Shown here: positions 31,783 to 39,112 of the stretch, piece after piece | Layout of the letters: every line of letters begins with the position of its first letter | Position numbering within the stretch: the stretch's first letter is position 1 | Assembly: GCA_018061145.1 (NCBI GenBank) | Contig: JAGOUR010000006.1 | Location: 1 to 57,020 of the forward strand | DNA from: Minisyncoccota bacterium | GTDB taxonomy: Bacteria > Patescibacteriota > Minisyncoccia > Phycocordibacterales > UBA9973 | Length of the DNA: 57,020 nt | Direction: 5' to 3' | Translations under genes and position numbers: made by a program | The notes under the pieces: model-generated | The model's input: only the letters and a program-made list of their open reading frames with translations | The model's database searches: none | What the model was told of the DNA's origin: nothing

Positions 31783-32775
31783 ATGTCAAGTACCCCAGAA
31801 ACAAAAAAAGATGAGAGCTTTTTAGACCAGACACTCCGACCGAGTGTGTGGGATGAATATATTGGCCAAGAGAATATCAAAGCCAACCTAAAAATTCTCC
31901 TCCAAGCAGCCGAAGAGCGATCCCACCCTGCAGAACATATACTATTTTATGGTCCTCCAGGTCTCGGCAAGACAACACTGGCCCATCTTGTGGCACACGA
32001 GACACGCCGACAGATCAAGATAACCTCTGGTCCTGCTATAGAAAAGGTCGGAGACCTAGCATCCATCCTGACAAATCTTGCACCAGGAGATATAGTATTT
32101 ATCGATGAGATTCACAGACTAAATAAAATGGTAGAGGAGGTCCTCTACCCTGCTATGGAGTCTGGAGTACTAGATATCATCATCGGTAAAGGGCCGTCTG
32201 CTCGTACTATACAGCTCGAGCTACCACCATTCACATTGATCGCTGCGACTACTCGTATTGCCCTACTCTCATCCCCTCTCCGATCAAGATTCTCTGGTGG
32301 AGTATTTCGACTAGAATTCTACAATCATGAAGAGATAAAAAAGATTCTCGCTCGCTCGGCCCACATCCTCGGAGTCACACTAGATGATGGCGCACTAGAC
32401 GAGATCGCAAAGCGCGCACGATTCACGCCTCGAACTGCAAACTACTTTTTGAAGCGTTGTCGCGACTATGCCCAAGTCCACAAGACTGTTATGGACAAGG
32501 ATGCAGTAAAGAAGGCACTAGCACTACTGGAGATAGACGAGCTAGGCCTATCAGCATCTGATCGTAGAGTATTGGAAATCATAATTTCAAAATTCAATGG
32601 TGGGCCAGTAGGACTAAAGACTATCGCAGCAGCTACTAGTGAAGAAGAGGCTACAATAGAAGAAGTCATCGAGCCATACCTCATACAGCTCGGACTACTC
32701 GAGCGTGGCGCACGTGGACGCACTGTCACCCGCAAGGGATATGACCACCTAGGATACGATCATCCAGAAATGTAA
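31783..32775 (+). CDS. ruvB: Holliday junction branch-migration ATPase RuvB
   Basis: 330 residues, full length. It starts with the RPSVWDEYIGQ segment and has Walker A FYGPPGLGKTTLAHLVAHE (about residues 55-73), Walker B IVFIDEIHRLNK, sensor 1 AATTRIALLSSPLRSRF with the arginine finger, and the C-terminal winged helix ending GRTVTRKGYDHLG. RuvB forms hexamers on either side of a RuvA-bound junction. It is a single-gene unit with a leader of about 45 nt after TATAAT (31731-31736), longer than usual here. Confidence 0.97.
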   Translation: MSSTPETKKDESFLDQTLRPSVWDEYIGQENIKANLKILLQAAEERSHPAEHILFYGPPGLGKTTLAHLVAHETRRQIKITSGPAIEKVGDLASILTNLAPGDIVFIDEIHRLNKMVEEVLYPAMESGVLDIIIGKGPSARTIQLELPPFTLIAATTRIALLSSPLRSRFSGGVFRLEFYNHEEIKKILARSAHILGVTLDDGALDEIAKRARFTPRTANYFLKRCRDYAQVHKTVMDKDAVKKALALLEIDELGLSASDRRVLEIIISKFNGGPVGLKTIAAATSEEEATIEEVIEPYLIQLGLLERGARGRTVTRKGYDHLGYDHPEM

Positions 32776-32808
32776 AAGACGATAAACATTTATGTTTATC
32801 GTCTTTTG
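32773..32808. terminator. Bidirectional terminator after ruvB
   Basis: AAAAGACGATAAACAT, TT loop, ATGTTTATCGTCTTTT: a perfect 16-bp stem. Confidence 0.92.
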
Positions 32809-32825
32809 CTTTTTCTAAAAAATAC

Positions 32826-33416
32826 TTAGTGCTTACAAGAAGCATCAATGGCAAATAATTGCCCGGCCTGACCTTTGATGATATTAGAATCATCAAGATC
32901 CCAAATAACAATTTCAAACTTTTTACCTTTGGTCATAGTTACCCTGTAAACGAATACTCCTTTTTCCTCGATCTTTTTATCCTTTAATTTAACAAAAAAA
33001 TTAATTGTCCGACTCGGAGAATCGTAAATTTCATTCCTCATATCCAGACAACTGCGACTCAAGGATTTAATAATTTGGATAATTCTTAATTTTGGGATGA
33101 TAATTTTTTTTGTTTTACTTATCGAGCGATAAGCTTGCCTCAAAGTAATGTCTCTCAGATCTGGTGTTTGTCTAATTTCGACACTCATTTCAGAATTTTT
33201 TGAGGTCTGATTTACATTTAAATCAAAGCTGGATAGATTTTGAACAGAAATAATTACTTCTTCTTTTTTGGTCTTTTTAACTAATTTCTTTTTAGGGGTT
33301 AAATCGGGCATACAACCGCAATCTACATAGGGTATTCTGTGGTTGCTAATTAGTTTAAAATCTTTTTCAAAATCAAGTTTCTTTGGTGCCTCTTGGGCTG
33401 CTTTTGAATCTGGCAT
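32826..33416 (-). CDS. Cytoplasmic protein of unknown function
   Basis: 196 residues, no signal peptide or membrane segment. The N-terminal third is basic and carries VDCGCMPD, followed by a Lys-rich stretch (KKKLVKKTKKEE). The middle and end are alpha/beta with SLSRSCLDMRNEIYDSPSR and a final IDASCKH. I recognise no family. The pair CGC plus the C-terminal CKH might bind metal, but this is a guess. It is convergent with ruvB and divergent from ruvC. Confidence 0.55.
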   Translation of the reverse strand: MPDSKAAQEAPKKLDFEKDFKLISNHRIPYVDCGCMPDLTPKKKLVKKTKKEEVIISVQNLSSFDLNVNQTSKNSEMSVEIRQTPDLRDITLRQAYRSISKTKKIIIPKLRIIQIIKSLSRSCLDMRNEIYDSPSRTINFFVKLKDKKIEEKGVFVYRVTMTKGKKFEIVIWDLDDSNIIKGQAGQLFAIDASCKH

Positions 33417-33484
33417 GGTTATTAGGTTTTAAATTGTGGAAAGTTTGAGCTCAAGATACCATAAAATACTCATCGAGTCAAAGT

Positions 33485-33513
33485 TTGCAAAACACACCTA
33501 TACCAAATACAAT
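33485..33513 (+). promoter_or_regulatory. Promoter of ruvC
   Basis: TTGCAA (33485-33490), 17-nt spacer, TACAAT (33508-33513), then exactly 6 nt to the ATG at 33520. This fixes the ruvC start and implies a leaderless transcript. Confidence 0.7.
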
Positions 33514-33519
33514 CATATT

Positions 33520-34005
33520 ATGATCATACTCGGCATAGATCCTGGATTCGAGAGAATCGGAATTGCAATAATTGAAAAGGACGGGAAAGGTAAAGAAGTA
33601 CTCCTGTATTCAGAGTGCTTCAAGACGAGTGCCAAGCTCCCCTTTTACGAGAGAATACTACTGATAGGAGAAAAAATAGAGAGTATCTCAAAAGAATATA
33701 AACCAAAAGCCCTAGCAATAGAAAAGCTATTCTTTACTACAAATCAAAAGACAGTGATGGGTGTAGCCGAGGCTCGCGGTGTGATCATATATTCAGCCAT
33801 AAAACACGGACTACAAGTATTTGAATATACTCCCCCGCAAATCAAGATTGCTGTTACAGGCTATGGTAAATCCGACAAGAGTGCAGTTATGAGTATGGTT
33901 CCAAAATTAATAAAGATTGAAAAAGTCATAAAATCGGACGACGAACTAGATGCAATTGCTATAGGATTGACCTGCACAGCCAGCGAAAGATTTCCACAGA
34001 TTTGA
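33520..34005 (+). CDS. ruvC: Crossover junction endodeoxyribonuclease RuvC
   Basis: 161 residues from MIILGIDPGFERIG. The ORF is open from 33436, but the extra 28 codons cross the promoter and are rejected. Catalytic acidic residues are visible: Asp in GIDPG, Glu in ALAIEKLFF, and two Asp in DDELDAIAIGLT near the C-terminus. The segment TNQKTVMGVAEARGVI is typical. It resolves Holliday junctions with RuvAB. UGA is the stop codon. Confidence 0.95.
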   Translation: MIILGIDPGFERIGIAIIEKDGKGKEVLLYSECFKTSAKLPFYERILLIGEKIESISKEYKPKALAIEKLFFTTNQKTVMGVAEARGVIIYSAIKHGLQVFEYTPPQIKIAVTGYGKSDKSAVMSMVPKLIKIEKVIKSDDELDAIAIGLTCTASERFPQI

Positions 34006-34092
34006 CCCCTTGCAAAGAAAAATATATTTTGCTACAAATAATCTATTACAAAACAAGTCGTTTAATAATTTAAACTATCGATAACTTATAAT

Positions 34093-34278
34093 ATGAGTAC
34101 TGATGAAGATGAATTCAAAATAGGGTTTGGCAACGAAGAGGATGATGCTGTTTTTGGTGAAGAAGTAGACCTTGATCTAGACGATGCCCTACTCGATGAT
34201 GATGGAGAGATAATCGATGAAGATGATGAAGAAGGTTTCGCAGAAGAATTCTCTTCAGACGATTCAGACGCTATATAA
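34093..34278 (+). CDS. Extremely acidic miniprotein
   Basis: 61 residues, of which about half are Asp or Glu and only one is basic (Lys9). There is no signal peptide, no membrane helix and no Cys. It begins MSTDEDEFKIGFGNEEDD and ends with a Ser/Asp tail. TATAAT (34087-34092) abuts the ATG, so the real promoter is probably slightly upstream. It follows ruvC by 87 bp and has its own terminator. A nucleic-acid-mimic or RNA-polymerase-delta-like role is possible on charge alone. No homology is claimed. Confidence 0.65.
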   Translation: MSTDEDEFKIGFGNEEDDAVFGEEVDLDLDDALLDDDGEIIDEDDEEGFAEEFSSDDSDAI

Positions 34279-34280
34279 AT

Positions 34281-34306
34281 AAAAAATCCCCACACGGGGA
34301 TTTTTT
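34281..34306. terminator. Bidirectional terminator
   Basis: AAAAAATCCCC, ACAC loop, GGGGATTTTTT between the acidic miniprotein and convergent tyrS. Confidence 0.9.
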
Positions 34307-34308
34307 AT

Positions 34309-35502
34309 TTATCCTATTTTAATTTTACAAAAGCGCTTTTTTCCTATGCGGTATACAGCAGATACAGCCACAGCTGTATGACTATCTATCTTTTTGTCAG
34401 TATCCAGATTTGTGATGGCACCTTCATCTACGAGTCTGCGAAATTCTGTCTTTGAAGCGATTAGCTTGTTTGCGAGGAGCACATCTACTAGTAGTGTCCC
34501 ATCCCCTACTTTTACTTCAGATAGATCTTCTGGTATTTCAGATTTTTGAAATGTAGATATAAAATGATTTTCCGCATCCAATGATTTCTTTTCTCCGTAA
34601 AAAGTATTTACCACCGCACGAGCTAGGCGCATCTTTAAATCACGAGGATTCATACCCTTGGCCATATCAGTAGCCATAGCCTCCATATCTTCGAGAGATA
34701 CTGTAGTACACAATTCAAACCCTGGGAGGATCATTCCGTCAGCCCAGCTCATGACCTTACCGTACATCTCCTCTGGTGTGTCTGATAAGGCGACCATATT
34801 CCCCTCGGTCTTACCCATCTTTTTACCACTACTATCTTCGAGGAGTTTTACTGTGATGACAAATTTTTCTTTATTCTTGAGAGTCTTCATCAGGTTGCGA
34901 CCTTGGAGCATGTTGAAAGTCTGATCATTGCCCCCGATCTCTCCATCCACATCCATAGCTACAGAGTCATAACCCTGCATCAGTGGATACATGAATTCAT
35001 GAATAAATATTGGCTTACCCTCGTTCATTCGCTTTGAGAACATATCACGTTCTAGCATCTGCTGAACTGTCATATTTGAAGCGAGATTTAACACATCTGC
35101 AAAATTCATCTTGCCGAGCCACTTTGAGTTGAATTTTATCTCAGCTGCATTCTTTCCAGAAAATGAAATAATTGAGCTTGCCTGCTTTTTGTAATTTTTC
35201 AAATTCGCCATCACTTGCTTGTGAGTTAATGGCACACGAGCAGTACCTTTGTCTGTCGGGTCACCGATCATCGCAGTGAAATCTCCCATGAGGAGGATAA
35301 TCTTGTGTCCAGCTTTTTGGAATTCTGAAAGCTTGAGCAGTGGTATAGCGTGCCCGAGATGTAGTGTCGGACCAGTAGGATCTACCCCTAGATAGATAGT
35401 GAGCTTTTCACCCTTTGCAATACGAGATTCTAGGTATGCTTTTGAAGGGTAGATATTCTCTATCCCCCGATTTAGCAATTCATTTGTATCATTCTTTATC
35501 AT
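34309..35502 (-). CDS. tyrS: Tyrosyl-tRNA synthetase
   Basis: 397 residues. Class I signatures: the HIGH-type motif in YLGVDPTGPTLHLGHAIPLL near residues 37-56, and the KMSKS-type motif as KKMGKTEGN near residue 230. The C-terminal S4-like RNA-binding domain (VDVLLANKLIASKTEFRRLVDEGAI) binds tRNA-Tyr. The KMGKT version suggests the TyrZ-like subgroup. It charges tRNA-Tyr with tyrosine in the cytoplasm. It follows the third cysteine-rich protein by 37 bp on the same strand. Confidence 0.95.
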   Translation of the reverse strand: MIKNDTNELLNRGIENIYPSKAYLESRIAKGEKLTIYLGVDPTGPTLHLGHAIPLLKLSEFQKAGHKIILLMGDFTAMIGDPTDKGTARVPLTHKQVMANLKNYKKQASSIISFSGKNAAEIKFNSKWLGKMNFADVLNLASNMTVQQMLERDMFSKRMNEGKPIFIHEFMYPLMQGYDSVAMDVDGEIGGNDQTFNMLQGRNLMKTLKNKEKFVITVKLLEDSSGKKMGKTEGNMVALSDTPEEMYGKVMSWADGMILPGFELCTTVSLEDMEAMATDMAKGMNPRDLKMRLARAVVNTFYGEKKSLDAENHFISTFQKSEIPEDLSEVKVGDGTLLVDVLLANKLIASKTEFRRLVDEGAITNLDTDKKIDSHTAVAVSAVYRIGKKRFCKIKIG

Positions 35503-35539
35503 ATTTATACTTTACCACAGAAGGGTTAAAACATAAATA

Positions 35540-37321
35540 TTACGCCACCTCTTGGGAATAGCAGTGTTCGCAATATACGATCCGGCCACTCTCTGGCGGA
35601 ACCCCAGTCTCAAACACTCTTTCGCAGGGACTTGCCCCATGGTCATGAGTGGCCTGGTTTTTATAAACTAGATCTTTTGATCCATCCCCTGCACACATAC
35701 ACTCTGTCTTGTATAAATCCAACTTGAGTCTAAAATCGAGGCGCTCCATAGTACGACAAGCCGGACAAAGCGTCGGTAGTGGGATATTGTTCTTCTTGTA
35801 AAAAGTAAGTTCATCCGGCATCACACGAAATGCCTTGGTGCAATTGTGTCCGCATGTCGTCCGGTGTGCACACTCAAAAATCTCACCAGTTATTTTTTCA
35901 TCTACTGTATTTATATCGTCGGGAATATTCTCTGCCAAAATTGTCGGCACGTAATTCCTAGTCTCTGCATCACGCCAAGTATAACCCGCTGCCTCTGCCT
36001 GCTCTTTTGTCAGAGGGAAAAATTCTTGAGCGAGAGTCTCATTGTATGCCCATGCACTGAATTCTATCGGAAGGAATTCTCCATATTTATACACTCGGCC
36101 GTTCTTGTCCACATATGGCATATCTGTCATATGCTTTTTTATTTTCTCGACGAGCTCTGCATATTCTTCTTTGCTATACTGCTTGTTCAAAATACAATAT
36201 TGCTTTTTGCGCAAACCTACACAGCCAAATAAATCCGATCCTCCATTGGAACAGTTCACAGTATATTCTGTATCATGCATATTCTCCTGAGTAAATAATC
36301 CAAATTTCACATTTTGAATTCCCGTACCACAAGAAGAAGATTCATATACCAGTTCAGCTGCATCGCCCCAGATGGAGTAATCGTAGCAATCCTTACATCC
36401 GGGAATCTCCTGTAGAGATTGGCAGTAGCGGATATTCTCCCCTTCTCGGACGAGAAAGCTGTCTTTTGTATTTTTAGAATTAGACACGTATGACCCAGTA
36501 GAATCAACATTCTTAATACCTTGATGATTTTTATTTGGAAATTTATTCCAGAAATTATGAGCATCATTTTTTGCACGCTCTACACCCTCGCGTGTGTTTA
36601 ATTTGTATTCTGCTACACGCGCTAGATAATCTTCACGAGAGAGTTGCTCGTTGAAAAAACAATAATTTTTATTACGTAGGTTTACAGAGCCAAAACAATT
36701 CATACAGCCCTGACAATCCCGACAGAATAGTAGGTCTGAAGATTCCACGCACTGTGAAGAATAATTTACTCTATAACAAGATGTCAGCCAAAAACTCTCG
36801 TAGCAAGATTCAGCTTTTGATACATGAGACACATCAAAACATTCCTTAGAAAAGTTTATCCCATTAGAATACATGCACTCCTCTGGATTAGTAGCATTGA
36901 AAACCAGGAAGCAATTCTTTGGATCAGTAGCATTATTTGAGTATTCACTACCTGTACCACGAATGACATTCACAGCCTTGTATGGGACTGCGATCATTAG
37001 TTCATGTAGCTGGGCTAGGAATGGTCGTGACCAATCTATATCCATACCATAGTCCATCGGATCCCATGCATCCGATAGCCATACATCACGCTCGTAAACT
37101 TTTACAGGTGAATCAGGTGAGAACATAGAAAATATTTCTTTTCCAGAATAATCACTCTTTCTCTTGTAGAGACCTCTTTCATTTCGAAAAGCAAGTCTCC
37201 TCTGTGCACGGCACATCGGGCAAAAAGTTGGCGCCGGTACCTGCATCTTTTCGTAAAACGAAATATCATCTGAATCAATATTGAAATCTTTTTTACAATT
37301 CTGACATGTAGTTGTTTGCAT
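35540..37321 (-). CDS. Large cysteine-rich four-module protein, copy 3
   Basis: 593 residues, same plan as copies 1 and 2. The N-terminal module has TCQNCKKDFNIDSDDISFYE and PTFCPMCRAQRRLAFRNER, but the second CxxC pair of copy 2 is missing here (KRKSDYSGKE). Two cysteine repeats end in CFGSVNLRNKNYCFFNEQL and LFGCVGLRKKQYCILNKQY. The C-terminal module has DELTFYKKNNIPLPTLCPAC, TECMCAG and VYCEHCYSQEVA. It is transcribed divergently from the TrmB regulator, with TACAAT (37335-37330) 8 nt before its ATG. Function unknown. Confidence 0.82.
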   Translation of the reverse strand: MQTTTCQNCKKDFNIDSDDISFYEKMQVPAPTFCPMCRAQRRLAFRNERGLYKRKSDYSGKEIFSMFSPDSPVKVYERDVWLSDAWDPMDYGMDIDWSRPFLAQLHELMIAVPYKAVNVIRGTGSEYSNNATDPKNCFLVFNATNPEECMYSNGINFSKECFDVSHVSKAESCYESFWLTSCYRVNYSSQCVESSDLLFCRDCQGCMNCFGSVNLRNKNYCFFNEQLSREDYLARVAEYKLNTREGVERAKNDAHNFWNKFPNKNHQGIKNVDSTGSYVSNSKNTKDSFLVREGENIRYCQSLQEIPGCKDCYDYSIWGDAAELVYESSSCGTGIQNVKFGLFTQENMHDTEYTVNCSNGGSDLFGCVGLRKKQYCILNKQYSKEEYAELVEKIKKHMTDMPYVDKNGRVYKYGEFLPIEFSAWAYNETLAQEFFPLTKEQAEAAGYTWRDAETRNYVPTILAENIPDDINTVDEKITGEIFECAHRTTCGHNCTKAFRVMPDELTFYKKNNIPLPTLCPACRTMERLDFRLKLDLYKTECMCAGDGSKDLVYKNQATHDHGASPCERVFETGVPPESGRIVYCEHCYSQEVA

Positions 37322-37423
37322 ATATCTATATTGTATAACTTATATAATAAGTTTATAAACGACACACAAATCATATCACTTTATTACTATATTGTCAATA
37401 TAAATACAACAAAAATACCTATA

Positions 37424-37455
37424 TTTATCAAGATATTTGCCTTATTTTTGATAAA
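37424..37455. promoter_or_regulatory. Inverted repeat, candidate TrmB operator
   Basis: TTTATCAA (37424-37431) and TTGATAAA (37448-37455), 16-nt spacer, just upstream of the trmB -35 box and inside the divergent promoter region shared with the cysteine-rich gene. Binding by the TrmB regulator is inferred. Confidence 0.4.
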
Positions 37456-37459
37456 AGTG

Positions 37460-37487
37460 TTGACAATTTTTCAACAAATATGATACT
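37460..37487 (+). promoter_or_regulatory. Promoter of the TrmB-like gene
   Basis: TTGACA (37460-37465), 16-nt spacer, GATACT (37482-37487), then 8 nt to the ATG at 37496; probably leaderless. Confidence 0.6.
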
Positions 37488-37495
37488 ATATACTT

Positions 37496-38254
37496 ATGTT
37501 AGAAAAAGTACTTCACCAATTAGGATTGGGAAACAAGGAACAAATAGTATACAAGCTTATTTTAGAGCATGCCAAAATCGCTCCGGCTCTTTTGGCGAGA
37601 CTAGCCAAGATAAACAGAACTACTGTATATAGTGTGGCAAAAGAACTCAAAGAAAAGGGGCTAATTGTTGAAGACCTAGGTGGACGCACACTGTACTATC
37701 TCCCCTCTCGAGCAGATGAACTCTCTAAAATAATTTCTGAGGAAAAAGAAAAAACTAAACAAAAAGAAAATTCAATAAAAGAATTGCAGGAAATTCTAAA
37801 AAGCTCACCTGAATCAAAAACATACTCTGTACCAAAAATAAGATTTGTGGATGAAATAGATATGGAAAAATATCTTTATGAGGCAGCTCCTCGTTGGATC
37901 GAGAACCAACAAAAGACAGATACTACATGGTGGGGATTCCAGGATCATACATTTGTTGAACATTTTGAGGATTGGATAGTCTGGTTTTGGAAAAATGCTC
38001 CAAAAGAAATAAATTTGAAACTATTTTCAAATGAGTCCAGCATTGAATCACAAATGAATAAAAAACAAATAGACCGCCGTGAAATAAAATTCTGGAAAGA
38101 ATCAGAGGGGTTTACTGGTACCCAGTGGGTAGTCGGTTCATATATCATCCTTATCGTCACAAAAGAAAGACCATTTTATCTAGTAGAAATACATGATGCT
38201 GTCATGGCTCAAAATATGCGGGAAGTATTTAAGAAACTTTGGGGGAAGGAGTAG
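37496..38254 (+). CDS. TrmB-family transcriptional regulator
   Basis: 252 residues. An N-terminal winged helix-turn-helix (LGLGNKEQIVYKLILEHAKIAP, then INRTTVYSVAKELKEKGLI) matches TrmB. A coiled-coil linker follows (ISEEKEKTKQKENSIKEL), and then an alpha/beta C-terminal domain with RFVDEIDMEKYLYEAAPRWI that may sense a ligand. TrmB proteins usually control sugar or stress genes; in CPR genomes their targets are unknown. The gene is divergent from cysteine-rich copy 3, and an inverted repeat lies between them, so control of itself and of that gene is plausible. Confidence 0.85.
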   Translation: MLEKVLHQLGLGNKEQIVYKLILEHAKIAPALLARLAKINRTTVYSVAKELKEKGLIVEDLGGRTLYYLPSRADELSKIISEEKEKTKQKENSIKELQEILKSSPESKTYSVPKIRFVDEIDMEKYLYEAAPRWIENQQKTDTTWWGFQDHTFVEHFEDWIVWFWKNAPKEINLKLFSNESSIESQMNKKQIDRREIKFWKESEGFTGTQWVVGSYIILIVTKERPFYLVEIHDAVMAQNMREVFKKLWGKE

Positions 38255-38305
38255 GGTGCGTCCACTCACCCTTCTAGACACCCCTCATCGGGAGAACAGT
38301 CTATG

Positions 38306-38336
38306 TGTCACCTATTGGGAATAGCAGTTTTGCAGA
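38306..38336 (-). pseudogene. Possible relic of the cysteine-rich family C-terminus
   Basis: On the minus strand this stretch contains CTGCTATTCCCAATAGGTGAC. It matches the coding DNA for the CYSQEVA end of copy 3 (CTGCTATTCCCAAGAGGTGGC) at 19 of 21 bases, in the same orientation as the other members. The frame is broken. Nothing upstream is clearly homologous. Confidence 0.4.
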
Positions 38337-38381
38337 TGAAATAAAATATTATTAATAATCTAAATGATCATTCGACAATAA

Positions 38382-38410
38382 AAAAAACCCAACATTAAAT
38401 TGGGTTTTTT
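38382..38410. terminator. Bidirectional terminator
   Basis: AAAAAACCCAA, 7-nt loop, TTGGGTTTTTT between the trmB region and the convergent LOG-like gene. Confidence 0.88.
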
Positions 38411-38425
38411 ATTTTTCTTGAAAAA

Positions 38426-39001
38426 TTACTGGAGTGATTCTATTTCTTTAATTGTGCTCAGAGGTGAATTATCTATATTAAAATTTACCTTACCCATTTT
38501 GCCCCAATCCTCTTTTTTAATATGTTCTTTTAAAACACGTTGTGTGGAATAAAAAACATCTAAAGGGTTATTTTCCCAAAAGATAGAGAAGGGTTTTTTA
38601 TTTTTAATTGCAAAAATTAAAATACTCTCTATTTTAGACAAAAAATAAACTTCATCATAAAAAAATATAAAAAAATCACTAGGTGTAACACTATTATGGT
38701 ATTTTTTGTCGTTAATAGGGATTTCTATTTTTACATCCGAGTACTCAAGAATCTCATCAGAATATAAACTTTTTGGTAGGATGCTGGTGGTTAGACACTT
38801 GTTGTTTACTATTTTAGTCTCTTTTAGCACTAATCCAATCATCTCAATGTTGGAACCACACACAACCAAATTCCACTCTTTTTCAGAAATCAACCTAGAT
38901 ATTTCTTTGGCGATAGTGATAATTTTTGAATTAGCATTAGTTTCAACAGAACAAAAAACACAAACTGTTTGTATTCTTTGTATTTTGCTAGAATTTTCCA
39001 T
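38426..39001 (-). CDS. LOG-like Rossmann-fold protein, probably without LOG activity
   Basis: 191 residues. The first half has the LOG (lysine decarboxylase-like) layout: TVCVFCSVETNANSKIITIAKEISRLI, then WNLVVCGSNIEMIGLVLKE where LOG proteins have a GGG..GLMG loop. The second signature PGGxGT is absent; the corresponding place reads TPSDFFIFFYDEVYFLSKIE. So cytokinin-type phosphoribohydrolase activity is unlikely. It could be a diverged nucleotide-binding sensor. It is a single gene, convergent with trmB. Family membership is tentative. Confidence 0.5.
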   Translation of the reverse strand: MENSSKIQRIQTVCVFCSVETNANSKIITIAKEISRLISEKEWNLVVCGSNIEMIGLVLKETKIVNNKCLTTSILPKSLYSDEILEYSDVKIEIPINDKKYHNSVTPSDFFIFFYDEVYFLSKIESILIFAIKNKKPFSIFWENNPLDVFYSTQRVLKEHIKKEDWGKMGKVNFNIDNSPLSTIKEIESLQ

Positions 39002-39112
39002 TTTATTTTAATTTATAGGTTTTCTTTAAAAATACATTAAAAAAATAGTAATGTCAACAAAACTCTCTTGTTTGCCATATTTATAGAATATAGTATGTTA
39101 TCATATACATAT

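Noticed and set aside
33436-33519. N-terminal extension of RuvC
   Set aside because: It contains the promoter TTGCAA-17-TACAAT, and RuvC proteins begin with the strand that carries GIDPG.
39068-39112. Longer start for the penicillin-binding protein
   Set aside because: It overlaps a TTGCCA/TATGTT promoter-like pair, and the usual basic start before the membrane helix is at 39113.
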